Both the position numbers and the translations under genes were made by a program. 42,323 bases of DNA from Henriciella aquimarina (GTDB lineage Bacteria > Pseudomonadota > Alphaproteobacteria > Caulobacterales > Hyphomonadaceae). Positions 24,901 to 32,897 of this stretch are shown piece after piece. The stretch spans positions 1 to 42,323 of the forward strand of contig NZ_NCST01000032.1 in the NCBI RefSeq assembly GCF_002088975.1, read 5' to 3'. Position 1 is the first letter of the stretch; the number at the start of each line of letters is the position of its first letter. The notes under the pieces were generated by a model, which saw nothing but the letters and a program-made list of their open reading frames with translations, did not search any database and was not told the origin of the DNA.

Positions 24901-25421
24901 TGCTCGAGGACGCGGTGAATGCGCTGAAGTCCGGCCTGACCGATGGCGATGAAGATGTCGCTGACGACTGGTCGCCACAGATCAATCTGGGGGTCGCCGT
25001 GCTGATCCCGGAAGACTATGTCGAGGATCTCAGCGTGCGCCTTGGTCTGTATCGCCGCCTCGCCGACATCGACACCGAAGAAGGCCGGGAAGGCTTTGCC
25101 GCCGAACTGATCGACCGGTTCGGACCGATGCCGGAGGAAACGCGTCAGCTGATGGACATTACGGCGATCAAGGCGGCCTGCAAGGAACTCGGCATCGGCA
25201 AGCTGGACGCCGGGCCGAAGGGCATCATCATGGTCTTCCGCGATGACACGCCCGTCGATCCGGGCCAGCTCATGGCGCTTGTACGCTCGCGGCCCAACAT
25301 GTTCCGGCTCAGACCCGACTCGAAGCTCGTCATAAATCAGTCTCCGGATAATCGGGCCAAGCGCATCCAGCTTGTCAGGAACGTCCTGAAGGAACTCGCA
25401 AACCTCTCCGTTCCCGCCTGA
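21969..25421 (+). CDS. mfd: Transcription-repair coupling factor Mfd
   Basis: 1150 aa, full length. It displaces RNA polymerase stalled at lesions and recruits UvrA. Domains in order: UvrB-like N-terminus with GYVRTSTVREKGDYSIRGGI (about 155-175), the RNA-polymerase-interacting domain with TGDLVVHVDHGVGRYEGLK (about 480-545), and the translocase with Walker A CGDVGFGKTEVALRAAF, the DEEQ box VDEEQRFGVKHKERLKE, ATPIPRTLQMALTGIRDLS and QLRGRVGRSKLRAYAYM. The C-terminal TRCF domain is complete. Confidence 0.96.
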   Translation: MPNAHLLKDLSAPTLISGAPFGYDLLALQEALEEKSGIALYVARDDKTAATALKLAEFNRPAMDRVLLPGWDILPYDRMSPSPAVASQRCAALARMAQAGHDGKPLLVVTTGSSLVQRVPPRETMRTASFSMAVGEQVDEKALTDYLNINGYVRTSTVREKGDYSIRGGIIDIFPPTSVEPVRLDLFGDTLDQLKAFDPETQISSRSLTSATLAPVSEVLFSDETLSLFRERYLAQLGTPAGDTMYEAARAQIRRQGLENWLPLFHPHLETLFDYIGDDALLAFGSLASEAAAERRSQAEDYHTARLQAATEDRPARVLEPDALYLSPGEMDNALAHRGVARFQPSPGEGGVDLGARPGRDFAPERARPDINVFEEAAAHARALRESGRTVVLGAWTTGSADRLVNVMEDHGLGTLPRTYSLEAAEQAGLSICELPLEQGIEADDLAIIAEPDMLGDRLAAPRRKRKAANFIAEASALNTGDLVVHVDHGVGRYEGLKTLELTGAPHDCLELSYSGGDRIYLPVENIDLISRYGSEDAEGAIDKLGGVSWQTRKARAKKRILEMAAELLDIAAERELKKADPTTTGQGLYEEFAARFPYEETDDQLNAIEDTLSDLASGKPMDRLVCGDVGFGKTEVALRAAFVAAMSGMQVAVIAPTTLLARQHFNSFAERFANWPVKVKHLSRMVSQGDAAKTRDGLISGDVDIVVGTHALLSKSIEFKRLGLLIVDEEQRFGVKHKERLKELKADVHVLTLSATPIPRTLQMALTGIRDLSIIATPPVDRLSVRTYVTEFDTVTLREALLREKYRGGQAFFVAPRISDLDGLEAFMRDNVPEVSFVVAHGQMPANELEDIMTAFYEGQYDVLLSTTIVESGLDIPRANTLIIYRADRFGLAQLYQLRGRVGRSKLRAYAYMTTPRDQVMTPGAERRLRILQSLDSLGAGFQLASHDLDMRGSGNLLGDQQSGHVREVGVELYQSMLEDAVNALKSGLTDGDEDVADDWSPQINLGVAVLIPEDYVEDLSVRLGLYRRLADIDTEEGREGFAAELIDRFGPMPEETRQLMDITAIKAACKELGIGKLDAGPKGIIMVFRDDTPVDPGQLMALVRSRPNMFRLRPDSKLVINQSPDNRAKRIQLVRNVLKELANLSVPA

Positions 25422-25546
25422 TCGGTCCCCACGCGCAAGCCGACGTCGGGGAATGGCTTGGCAGCCGGGCGCGCACGCCTATGGTCCGCAGCTGAACGGG
25501 CGCTCCAGGCGCACCGGCGATCCATTTTGATTGAAGGGAGAAACAG

Positions 25547-26644
25547 ATGGCCAGCGGACCGCTTGATGGAATCAGGATTGTGGAATTTCAGGGGATTGGG
25601 CCCGGGCCATTCTGCGGGATGCTCCTCTCCGATCTCGGCGCAGATGTCATCCGAATCGACCGCGCGGGCGGGGGCGGACGCGCCGCGACACCGGCCAATG
25701 TCGAATCGCGGGGGCGCCGCTCGATTGCGCTCGACCTCAAGAACCCGGACGATGTCGAGAAGGCCCTGAAGTTGATCGAGAAGGCTGACGGGCTGATCGA
25801 GGGCTTCCGGCCGGGTGTCATGGAACGCCTCGGTCTTGGGCCCGACGTCGCTCTCGAGCGCAATCCGAAACTCGCCTATGGCCGCATGACGGGCTGGGGT
25901 CAGACAGGCACGCTGGCCCACGCCGCCGGGCACGATCTGAACTACATCGCCTTGACCGGTGCGCTGGGTGCCATGGGCCGGAAGGGCGAAGCGCCATATC
26001 CGCCGCTCAACCTGATTGGCGATTATGGCGGCGGCGCGCTCTACCTTGCCTTCGGCCTGCTCGCAGCGATCCTGAGCGCGAAGTCCACCGGGGAAGGCCA
26101 GGTCATCGATGTTGCCATGACCGACGGGGCGGCCTCGCTCGCCTCAATGTTCTACGGCATGCGAGCCATGGGAGTCTGGAGCGATGAACGCCAGGACAAC
26201 CTTCTGGATGGCGGTGCACACTTCTACGACTGCTACGAAACCAGCGATGGCAAATATGTCTCCATCGGTTCGATCGAACCGCAATTCTATGCGCTACTGC
26301 TGGAGAAAGCCGGCCTGACCGATCCGGACTTCAAGAGTCAGATGGACCGCAAGAAGTGGCCGGAGCTGAAGGAAAAGATCGCAGCCGTCATGAAAACAAA
26401 GTCTCGCGATGAGTGGTGCGAGATCATGGAAGGCACCGATGTCTGCTTCGCACCGGTCCTCTCAATGGCAGAAGCGCCCGATCATCCTCACAATGTCGCG
26501 AGGAAGACCTTTGTTGACTATGAGGGCGTGACCCAGCCAGCGCCCGCTCCCCGGTTCTCGAAAACACCGGGTGCGATCCAGCGCGCCCCGGCCAGTCCGG
26601 GCGCCCATACCGACGAAATCCTGAAGGACTGGAACATCTCCTAG
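25547..26644 (+). CDS. CaiB/BaiF-family CoA protein, probable alpha-methylacyl-CoA racemase
   Basis: 365 aa. It probably epimerises 2-methylacyl-CoA thioesters in branched fatty acid or sterol breakdown. Seen: [20 protein letters not shown] at the start, then the racemase residues H129 in [14 protein letters not shown]159 in [10 protein letters not shown] and E244 in GSIEPQFY, which match His126, Asp156 and Glu241 of the mycobacterial enzyme. These residues favour racemase over CoA-transferase. AAGGGAG lies upstream of the start. It is alone on the transcript, ending before the candidate small RNA. Confidence 0.9.
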   Translation: MASGPLDGIRIVEFQGIGPGPFCGMLLSDLGADVIRIDRAGGGGRAATPANVESRGRRSIALDLKNPDDVEKALKLIEKADGLIEGFRPGVMERLGLGPDVALERNPKLAYGRMTGWGQTGTLAHAAGHDLNYIALTGALGAMGRKGEAPYPPLNLIGDYGGGALYLAFGLLAAILSAKSTGEGQVIDVAMTDGAASLASMFYGMRAMGVWSDERQDNLLDGGAHFYDCYETSDGKYVSIGSIEPQFYALLLEKAGLTDPDFKSQMDRKKWPELKEKIAAVMKTKSRDEWCEIMEGTDVCFAPVLSMAEAPDHPHNVARKTFVDYEGVTQPAPAPRFSKTPGAIQRAPASPGAHTDEILKDWNIS

Positions 26645-26702
26645 GGGATGGTGCCACCGGACGGGGCAGTCGTCACGAACTGTAATGAACATGGGACAAC
26701 AA

Positions 26703-26839
26703 CCTATCATTTATTCTGTTCAGACTGGACCTGATAGGGAGTAGATGTCAGCGCTTAACATATAGCGACTACGTTGAGTTCAAGCGCTGATGTCCTTCTT
26801 GCTAAACCTCGGCCGTCCTGACAGGGCGGCCGTTTTTTT
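26703..26839 (+). ncRNA. Candidate small structured RNA ending in an intrinsic terminator
   Basis: Three stems follow one another in a gene-free gap. Stem 1: CCTATCA (26703-26709) with TGATAGG (26732-26738). Stem 2: TCAGCGCTT (26748-26756) with AAGCGCTGA (26782-26790). Stem 3: the terminator at 26810-26839. The first two are perfect, of 7 and 9 bp. The terminator is 166 bases past the racemase stop, far for a simple mRNA end, and 139 bases before the XRE gene start. A trans-acting small RNA or a long 3' UTR product are possible; no known RNA family was recognised. The 5' end is a guess. Confidence 0.5.
26810..26839 (+). terminator. Rho-independent terminator
   Basis: The 10-base arms CGGCCGTCCT and AGGGCGGCCG (26810-26819 / 26823-26832) pair with one G-U and a 3-base loop, followed at once by seven T (26833-26839). 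It is a classic strong terminator on the plus strand, ending the candidate small RNA and any read-through from the racemase gene. Confidence 0.9.
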
Positions 26840-26978
26840 ATGCCCCACCATTGCTGGTCATTCGGCCCCAGTGTTGCAAAATTTTAAACACATCCCCTGC
26901 TTGCTGTTACACGATCTAAAGTCGAAAGTGCCGCCCAAGATGCAGTCTGTATCTTTGGTTGCAAAGTGAGGGAAATAG

Positions 26979-27350
26979 ATGTCGACAGTTTTACTGGCTT
27001 CGCCCAGAAAGGTTAGCGATGCCGATCGCGGGATCGGTCAACTTGTCCGCCAATCGCGCCGGCGGGTCGGAATGACCCTTGACGATCTCGCAAAGAAGCT
27101 CGGTCTGTCCTATCAGCAGGTTCACAAATATGAGAACGGGACGAACCGGATCAGTGCGGGAACGCTGGCAGCAATTGCCAACATATTGAGCGTTCCGGTC
27201 GAGCACCTGTTTCCCGAAGACGCCTTTATCGACACCGAAGGCAAGAACGGCGAACTCGATCAGATGCGCGGCGAAATCAATCGCCTGATCCGCACAATTG
27301 ACGACCAGAAGAAGCTCGAAGCGATCGTCACCATTCTGAAAACGGTCTAG
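26979..27350 (+). CDS. XRE-family helix-turn-helix regulator
   Basis: 123 aa. The DNA-binding domain (about residues 18-75) contains GIGQLVRQSRRRVGMTLDDL, AKKLGLSYQQVHKYENGTNR and AAIANILSVPVEHLF; the C-terminal tail has a helical region ending in KKLEAIVTILKTV. It is a single-domain repressor-like protein without a sensor domain. GAGGG lies upstream of the start. The octamer GTTGCAAA occurs at 26873-26880 and again at 26958-26965 just before the start and could be its own operator, though this is inference. Its stop shares CTAG with the convergent LysR gene. Confidence 0.88.
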   Translation: MSTVLLASPRKVSDADRGIGQLVRQSRRRVGMTLDDLAKKLGLSYQQVHKYENGTNRISAGTLAAIANILSVPVEHLFPEDAFIDTEGKNGELDQMRGEINRLIRTIDDQKKLEAIVTILKTV

Positions 27351-28321
27351 GCGCTGCTTTTCCGCCGCTCCCCATCAACGGATGAGCCAATGCCCCGCTT
27401 GTCTGGATGCACGAACGTGTCCATGAACCAGGGCGATACATCCGGGGAGAATTGCCGTCGAATCCAGTCGATCACGATGCGTCCGCGGGAAAGCTGTTGC
27501 AGGCGGTGCGTGTAGACGATCCAGAAACGGATAGGCGCAATCTCCTGCAGGTGAAGCGGCTTTAGCCGTGGGTCGATCTCGGCGAGATAAGAGGGCAGCA
27601 GGGCAATCCCGGCGCCCGCGGCACAGGCTTCGCGTAGAACGGTGCCGGAATTCGTGATGACGGCATATGTCAGCGCCTTCTTCAGGTCATGCGCCCGGGT
27701 CGACCAGCTATCGATCTGATTGATGTAGCCCGAGTGCAGAAGGCAGGAGTGGCCCTGCAAATCGAACAGGCTTTCGGGATAGCCCTTGCGCTCCAGGTAT
27801 TCGGGCGCGGCGAAAAAGATGTAGTGCAGGACACCCGCCTGGACCGATTGCAGGTCCCGGTGCCGCGGCTCCGAAAAGGCCAGCGTGATGTCAGTCTCGT
27901 CGCCAAGCAGGTCGGGCTCGTGATTGGTAATGCTGATATCCAGCTCGATGCCGGGATTGGCGTCATGAAAAGCCGGGATGGAGCGCGTCAGCCAGTGTGG
28001 GACCATCCCGTCGCCCGCCATGATCCTGATCTTGCCAGTGGCTTCCAGGTCGAGATTGCAGACCTCTGACCAGATGGAATTGGCCTCGCCATTGATGGTC
28101 TGGACATGGCGCGCGACCATGCGGCCGGCTTCCGTCAGCTCAACCCCGCGAGGGGAGCGAACCAGAAGCTCGCAATTCAGCTTCCGTTCCAGATCATCAA
28201 TCTTCCGGCTGACCGTCGGCGTTGATTCCCCAAGCCGTTTGGCAGCAGCCGTAAAGCTCTTGAGTTCTGCGACAGCGCCAAAAACGCGCAACTTGTCCCA
28301 GTCCAGCCTGTCCACACTCAT
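27347..28321 (-). CDS. LysR-family transcriptional regulator
   Basis: 324 aa. The N-terminal winged helix is typical: VFGAVAELKSFTAAAKRLGE, STPTVSRKIDDLERKLNCEL, VRSPRGVELTEAGRMVARHV, followed by a two-lobe effector domain without recognised ligand. I take the ATG at 28321, with AAGGAAA upstream; the frame to 28456 would run into the divergent gene. It probably controls the divergent GNAT pair, with palindromes in the 127-base gap as candidate binding sites. Confidence 0.9.
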   Translation of the reverse strand: MSVDRLDWDKLRVFGAVAELKSFTAAAKRLGESTPTVSRKIDDLERKLNCELLVRSPRGVELTEAGRMVARHVQTINGEANSIWSEVCNLDLEATGKIRIMAGDGMVPHWLTRSIPAFHDANPGIELDISITNHEPDLLGDETDITLAFSEPRHRDLQSVQAGVLHYIFFAAPEYLERKGYPESLFDLQGHSCLLHSGYINQIDSWSTRAHDLKKALTYAVITNSGTVLREACAAGAGIALLPSYLAEIDPRLKPLHLQEIAPIRFWIVYTHRLQQLSRGRIVIDWIRRQFSPDVSPWFMDTFVHPDKRGIGSSVDGERRKSSA

Positions 28322-28394
28322 CGGCTGATTTCCTTTGTCTACCGGAGCATTCTCCAACTTTGGTGCACCGCAAAACAAAAAAAGTAAATTGCGC

Positions 28395-28443
28395 AGTTGA
28401 CAACTTACGCGCGAGTTTTCAGTTTTCTCCCGCGTAGGGAGAA
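28395..28443. promoter_or_regulatory. Divergent control region with two palindromes (LysR operator candidates)
   Basis: AGTTGACAACT (28395-28405) is a perfect 11-base palindrome; it includes TTGACA toward the GNAT pair and TTGTCA toward the LysR gene. A second palindrome, TTCTCCC-GCGTA-GGGAGAA (28425-28443), is perfect with 7-bp arms, and its right arm is the Shine-Dalgarno of the 28449 gene. LysR regulators commonly bind T-N11-A sites, and both palindromes fit that size. The -10 elements are weak. Confidence 0.5.
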
Positions 28444-28448
28444 TTTCG

Positions 28449-29018
28449 ATGTCCATTCACCAGCAGGTTGTATCGCATACTGGGTCACCATACTGCTATG
28501 TCGCCCCGGAAAAAATGGAGCAGGCGATGGGGGCGCATGGCTTGCACCGCTGCCGTAGCGACGAAGTCAAACACGCCCTGGCGCTTGGCGAAGCGCTTCT
28601 GGGGGCGCCTCTGGCACGCGCAGAAGTTGTCTCCACGCTGGATGCGATTACGCAGATGACCTTCTGGGTCACCGGCCAGCCGGTAAATGGTCTTTATCTC
28701 ACCCTCCCACTGACGGAGGAGGGGCGCAGTGCCGTCGAGGATGGCACGTTCCGCCCGGGTGACCCGGCCCTTCGCCATGTCGCGCCGGCGCGAACACCGA
28801 TCTTCGGCCTGTATGTCGGCGTCTATGCCGGTGCCACCAAGGATGCCCGGCGAAATATCATGGCCGCCTCCGCCACTGTGCGTGTGGCTCTTTATGGTCC
28901 AGTCCCATGCTATGCGCGCGGGGCAACGGAGGATGGTGCCCGCTCTATGCTGAGCCTTGGCTTCCGGCGTTTTGAGGGCGGCCTGTCGGATCTGTTTGTT
29001 TTTGACCCGGTCTGTTAA
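28449..29018 (+). CDS. GNAT-like acetyltransferase-related protein (unknown)
   Basis: 189 aa. I do not recognise a named family. The C-terminal end, YGPVPCYARGATEDGARSML followed by SLGFRRFEGGLSDLFVFDP, resembles the last strands and helix of GNAT acyltransferases, and the middle has FWVTGQPVNGLYLTLPLTEE. The acetyl-CoA binding loop is not obvious. The start is preceded by GGGAGAA, embedded in a palindrome. It is two bases ahead of a second GNAT-like gene and divergent from LysR, so the two likely form one operon. Confidence 0.6.
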   Translation: MSIHQQVVSHTGSPYCYVAPEKMEQAMGAHGLHRCRSDEVKHALALGEALLGAPLARAEVVSTLDAITQMTFWVTGQPVNGLYLTLPLTEEGRSAVEDGTFRPGDPALRHVAPARTPIFGLYVGVYAGATKDARRNIMAASATVRVALYGPVPCYARGATEDGARSMLSLGFRRFEGGLSDLFVFDPVC

Positions 29019-29020
29019 CC

Positions 29021-29659
29021 ATGATTGGGCGATTGCCTTATCCGGATGTGGGCACAGGGGCCCTGCGGTCGCCCCCATCCTCACGCCACTTTGATGCGGT
29101 GACAGTCCGCGTCACCCGCGGTTTTGACGACCTGCAGAAGGTCTTTGCCATCCGGGCTGCTGTCTTTTTTGCCGAACAGGCTTGTCCGTACGACGAGGAG
29201 TACGACGGCAATGATCTTGCGGGATTGCACCTGCTGGCGCTGCAGGATGATGAGCCTCTAGCCACGCTGAGGCTGCGATGGTTTGCGGGGTTCGGAAAAA
29301 TCGAACGGGTCTGCATTCTGCCAAAGGCGCGTGGGCGGTATCTCGACCGGGTCCTGCTGGCGCATGCCTGCGAACTGGCCGCGCGCAAGGGCTATCGCGT
29401 CATGCTGGGCCAGATCCAGGCACGGCTCTGGCCGCTCTGGTCACGCGTCCTGAAATGCCAATTGCGGGAAGAGAGACCGGTCTTCGCATTTTCCGGTTAT
29501 GACTACCGCGAAATCCTCATCCCTTTGCCGCGCCATCCCGCGGCCCTGTCGCCGGCAAGCGATCCGCATGTCCTGATCCGTCCGGAAGGAGACTGGGACC
29601 AGCCGGGCATACTGGAAAGATCCGGCATGCCGGCGGTCCGAACAGGGCAGGCGGCATGA
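29021..29659 (+). CDS. GNAT-family N-acetyltransferase
   Basis: 212 aa. The GNAT pattern is visible: VFAIRAAVFFAEQACPYDEE at the start, DEPLATLRLRWFAGFGKIER in the middle, then VCILPKARGRYLDRVLLAHA (acetyl-CoA loop region) and KGYRVMLGQIQARLWPLW. The head of this protein, with a substrate-side acidic loop, resembles autoinducer-synthase-like and N-acyl-amino-acid-type GNATs as well as simple acetyltransferases; substrate unknown. The start has no good Shine-Dalgarno and lies two bases after the upstream stop, so translation is probably coupled. Confidence 0.72.
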   Translation: MIGRLPYPDVGTGALRSPPSSRHFDAVTVRVTRGFDDLQKVFAIRAAVFFAEQACPYDEEYDGNDLAGLHLLALQDDEPLATLRLRWFAGFGKIERVCILPKARGRYLDRVLLAHACELAARKGYRVMLGQIQARLWPLWSRVLKCQLREERPVFAFSGYDYREILIPLPRHPAALSPASDPHVLIRPEGDWDQPGILERSGMPAVRTGQAA

Positions 29660-29704
29660 TCCGCTGCGGCGGGTCGAACGGGCTTGAGGCGAGAGGCTGA
29701 GAAA

Positions 29705-30337
29705 CTAGCCCTGGATCAGCGGGACAAAACTCACGCCGCCCGCTTCCGAGGCCTCCCAGCGATCCTCATTGACCCGGACCAGCCGTGTCAGGACCTGTCG
29801 TCCATCTTCGGTTGCAACCGGCATGACGAGCCGTCCGCCAGTGACGAGTTGGGCCTGCAGGGCAGGGGGCACCGGGCCGGCAGCGGCGACGAGAATAGCG
29901 TCAAAAGGGCTTTCCTCTGGCCATCCCAGCGTGCCATCGCCGGTGCGGATGGAAATGTTGGTATAACCAAGCGTGTCGAGTGTCTTTCGGGCCCGATGCG
30001 CCAGGGTCTCATGACGCTCGATGCCGTAGACGTGGCTCGCAATTCTGGCGCAGACGGCAGCGGCATATCCCGAGCCCAGCCCCACATCCAGCACTCTGTC
30101 GTCTGGCTCGATAGCCGCCAGTTCAACCATCAGGGCAACGATATAGGGCTGTGATATGGTCTGCCCGTCGCCGATTGGAACCGGGCCATCCTTGTAGGCT
30201 TCCGCGCGATATTCAGCCGGCATGAAGCGTTCACGCGGCACTTCTGCCATCGCGGCAAGGACACGTTTGTCTGAAATGCCGCGCGCAACGAGCTGGGTTT
30301 CGACCATCTCTTCGCGCAGAGCCCTGTAATCCGTCAT
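29705..30337 (-). CDS. pcm: Protein-L-isoaspartate O-methyltransferase
   Basis: 210 aa, usual length. It methylates damaged isoaspartyl residues to allow repair. Seen: GQTISQPYIVALMVELA near residue 60, then the SAM motif RVLDVGLGSGYAAAVCARIA and the later AGPVPPALQAQLVTGGRLVMPV. The SAM motif reads DVGLGSGY where many members have EIGTGSGY. It is on its own transcript, convergent with the GNAT pair. Confidence 0.92.
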   Translation of the reverse strand: MTDYRALREEMVETQLVARGISDKRVLAAMAEVPRERFMPAEYRAEAYKDGPVPIGDGQTISQPYIVALMVELAAIEPDDRVLDVGLGSGYAAAVCARIASHVYGIERHETLAHRARKTLDTLGYTNISIRTGDGTLGWPEESPFDAILVAAAGPVPPALQAQLVTGGRLVMPVATEDGRQVLTRLVRVNEDRWEASEAGGVSFVPLIQG

Positions 30338-30423
30338 GCTCTCAGTCTAGCACAAGCACACTTGCCTGCGTGGAAAACGGGAAGGAGTGCCTTTTATTAG
30401 CGCGGCGTTGGAGACGTGGCCTG

Positions 30424-31320
30424 TCAGTCGCCCGTATAGCGCAGGGCGTCCAGAATGACGCTGAAGGCCGGGGAGCCCTTTCTGCGATGGGGATAATACA
30501 AGAAGTATCCGGGGAAGGGCGGGCTCCAGTCTTCCAGGACGGCAACGAGGTCGCCACGGTCCAGATCCTCACGGACGAGACCTTCCGGCACATAACCCAG
30601 CCCATAGCCATTGCGTGCGGCCTCGGCGACCGGTCCGATCGTGTTGAAGGTGAGCTGGCCATCCACCCGCACGCGTATCTCGCGACCGTCCTTTTCGAAC
30701 TCCCAGGCATAAAGCCCGCCATGTGTCGGGAGACGTAGATTGATGCAGGTGTGGTCTGTCAGATCCTGAGGCGTTCTGGGCGGCGGATTGTTTACAAAAT
30801 AAGAGGGCGCGGCCACGGCAAGCATCCTGAAATCCGGCCCGATCCGAACAGCGATCATGCCTTCGGATACCTGTTCGCCGAGCCGCACGCCGGCATCGAA
30901 TTGTTCGGCCACGATGTCCGTCAGGCCATAATCGGTGACAATCTCGACCTTCAGGTCCGGATACGCCTTCAAGACAGGGGCGAGTTTGGGCCAGAGAATG
31001 GTGTCGGCGGCATAGTCGATGGCCGTGATGCGAATGATGCCGGCCGGCCGGTCCTTCAGCTCCAGCACGCCTTCAAGTTCTGCTTCCATTTCCTGCAAGT
31101 GCGGTTCGAGACGTTCCAGCATGCGTTCGCCCGCCTGAGTGGGGGTCACCTTTCGCGTGGTCCGGTTGAGAAGGCGGATGCCGAGACGGTCTTCCAGGCC
31201 GCGAATGGAATGGCTGAGGGCCGATTGCGACACCCCGATCTGGGCCGCAGCCCGCGTAAAGCTGCCCACGCGCGCGACCACGATGAACGACATCAGGTCG
31301 ACAATGTTTTCTCTCAGCAT
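30424..31320 (-). CDS. LysR-family transcriptional regulator
   Basis: 298 aa. The N-terminal HTH (FIVVARVGSFTRAAAQIGVS, QSALSHSIRGLEDRLGIRLL, NRTTRKVTPTQAGERML) and effector domain are complete. The C-terminal AWEFEKDGREIRVRVDG and ARNGYGLGYVPEGL are common in the group that controls oxidoreductase or short transport operons. It is divergent from the RibD-like, cupin, MFS, cyclophilin-like and aldehyde oxidoreductase genes, and so is their likely regulator. Confidence 0.92.
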   Translation of the reverse strand: MLRENIVDLMSFIVVARVGSFTRAAAQIGVSQSALSHSIRGLEDRLGIRLLNRTTRKVTPTQAGERMLERLEPHLQEMEAELEGVLELKDRPAGIIRITAIDYAADTILWPKLAPVLKAYPDLKVEIVTDYGLTDIVAEQFDAGVRLGEQVSEGMIAVRIGPDFRMLAVAAPSYFVNNPPPRTPQDLTDHTCINLRLPTHGGLYAWEFEKDGREIRVRVDGQLTFNTIGPVAEAARNGYGLGYVPEGLVREDLDRGDLVAVLEDWSPPFPGYFLYYPHRRKGSPAFSVILDALRYTGD

Positions 31321-31544
31321 TGATAAACAGCCCTCATAAGACCTTCCGCATTATACCAGATTAATCGTGAATTCGTTTATTGCTATCACTTGGCCGACAT
31401 TTGTCGGCTTGGGAGCCAGCCTATCCATGAGCTGTACTCATATAAGCCAGCTAGCAGGATGCCATTCACAAAGGGCCCGACTGACACACATTTCAAACGG
31501 ACCGATACTGATGACCGTCATTGCCTCCGGAAAGTAGGGATACC
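31321..31544. promoter_or_regulatory. Divergent LysR / RibD-like intergenic control region
   Basis: The 224-base gap is richer in A and T than the genes. It contains a perfect palindrome GCCGAC-ATTT-GTCGGC at 31393-31408, a plausible LysR-type site midway between the two starts. I see no strong sigma-70 promoter. No other gene is visible. Confidence 0.45.
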
Positions 31545-32266
31545 ATGCGCCCGAAGATAACCTGCCACATGATCACTTCGCTTGACGGACGCCTTCATCC
31601 GGGGCGTTGGAGCGATCCGGTCGGCGACACGATCGATCACCTTGTCACCCAGCATTATGACACAACCGCCGAGACGTTTGACGCCGACGGCTGGATCGTC
31701 GGCCGGAAGTCCATGGCGGAGTATCTCGGCGAATATGATGCCCCGGAGCTGCTGGCTTCGCCACGCTCCAGACCACCCCATATGGTCGAGCGCGACGGGC
31801 GACAGCTTGCGATCGTCATTGATCCGTCGGGCCGTATCGCCTTCGATAGCGGCCTCGTCGATGGCGAACAGGCTGTCAGCATTCTGTCGGAACGGGTGAG
31901 CGACGAGACCCTTTCCCAGCTTCGCGAGAAGGGGGTGGCCTATGTTTTTGCAGGCGCTGACGGGCATGATCTGGGCTTGGCGCTCGACTGGCTCGGCCAG
32001 ATGATGGAGACGTACGGCACCTGCTGCTTGAGGGCGGCGGCGCGACGAACGGGGCCTTCCTGGCTGCCGGTCTGATCGACGAGGTCAGCACGCTGATCTG
32101 TCCAGCCCTTGATGGCCTGTCCGGCGTACCGGCCATCTTCGAACACCACGGTCCTCCAGGAAGCCATCCCGCCGCCGGTCAGCATTTGCGCCTGCACGAC
32201 TGCAAGATTCTGGAAGGCGGCGTCGTCTGGCTTCGCCACGAAGTCCATCATGCGCGGAAAGAATGA
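31545..32266 (+). pseudogene. RibD-C / dihydrofolate-reductase-like protein, disrupted by a frameshift
   Basis: The first frame from ATG 31545 gives MRPKITCHMITSLDGRLHPG, then GRKSMAEYLGEYDAPELL, as in the RibD C-terminal reductase family (NADPH-dependent, pterin or flavin-precursor substrate). Near 32014-32020 the frame changes: the family continues in another frame as HLLLEGGGATNGAFLAAGLI and DEVSTLICPALDGLSGVP to the TGA at 32266. The total length is 722 bases, one short of a multiple of three, so a single-base deletion (for example one C in the TACGGCAC stretch) would explain it. The EGGG segment needed for cofactor binding lies after the break. A sequencing error is equally possible. Confidence 0.85.
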
Positions 32267-32315
32267 ACCCCGACCGCTCTCTCCACGTAATTTCCTCACA
32301 TGAAAGGAGAACTCC

Positions 32316-32789
32316 ATGTTCAAACTCACCGCGACGGTCTTTGCGGCCGCACTCACCGTGTCCGGCGCCTGTGCGCAGAGCCAGGAAATCAGCGAGAATG
32401 GCAGCCGCGATGCGACCGTCGGCTCCGCCGATTATTTCACCGGCACCGCTCTTATTGAACCGGTCTATTCCAATAGCGATCCCTTCGTCGGAAGTGCCGC
32501 CAAGGTCACCTTCTTCCCGGGCGCGCGCTCGAACTGGCACACGCACCCGGCCGGTCAGCGGCTCGTCGTGACGGAAGGCAAGGGCTGGGTCCAGGAGGAA
32601 GGCCAAGACAAGCAGGTTCTCCGTCCTGGCGACGTCGTCTGGTGCCCGCCGGGTGTGAAACACTGGCACGGCGCGACCGCCACGACCTCGATGAGCCATT
32701 ATGCCATCCAGCAATTCAAGGACGATGAAACCGTCGTCTGGATGGATCCGGTGACGGACGAGCAGTATAACGCCGAACCGGCGCAATAA
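32316..32789 (+). CDS. Secreted cupin-domain protein
   Basis: 157 aa. A signal peptide ([20 protein letters not shown]) precedes a single cupin barrel. The metal-binding set is visible in [13 protein letters not shown] (two His and a Gln) and [16 protein letters not shown] (last His). This small group includes cupins annotated as hydroxynitrile lyase-like; a catalytic role is not shown here. AGGAG stands upstream of the start. It is the second gene of the LysR-linked set. Confidence 0.88.
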   Translation: MFKLTATVFAAALTVSGACAQSQEISENGSRDATVGSADYFTGTALIEPVYSNSDPFVGSAAKVTFFPGARSNWHTHPAGQRLVVTEGKGWVQEEGQDKQVLRPGDVVWCPPGVKHWHGATATTSMSHYAIQQFKDDETVVWMDPVTDEQYNAEPAQ

Positions 32790-32897
32790 CCTTCTTCACA
32801 GTCATGCCGGAGCGGCCGGTTATCGCCGCCGCTCCGGTCGCATGCCTCCATCCTCTCTGGCGCGGGACGGGAAATCCGGCCCCGTGAGATCTCCTTC

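Noticed and set aside
26979..28321. XRE and LysR genes as a toxin-antitoxin pair
   Set aside because: They converge, both are complete regulators, and no toxin-like protein is present.
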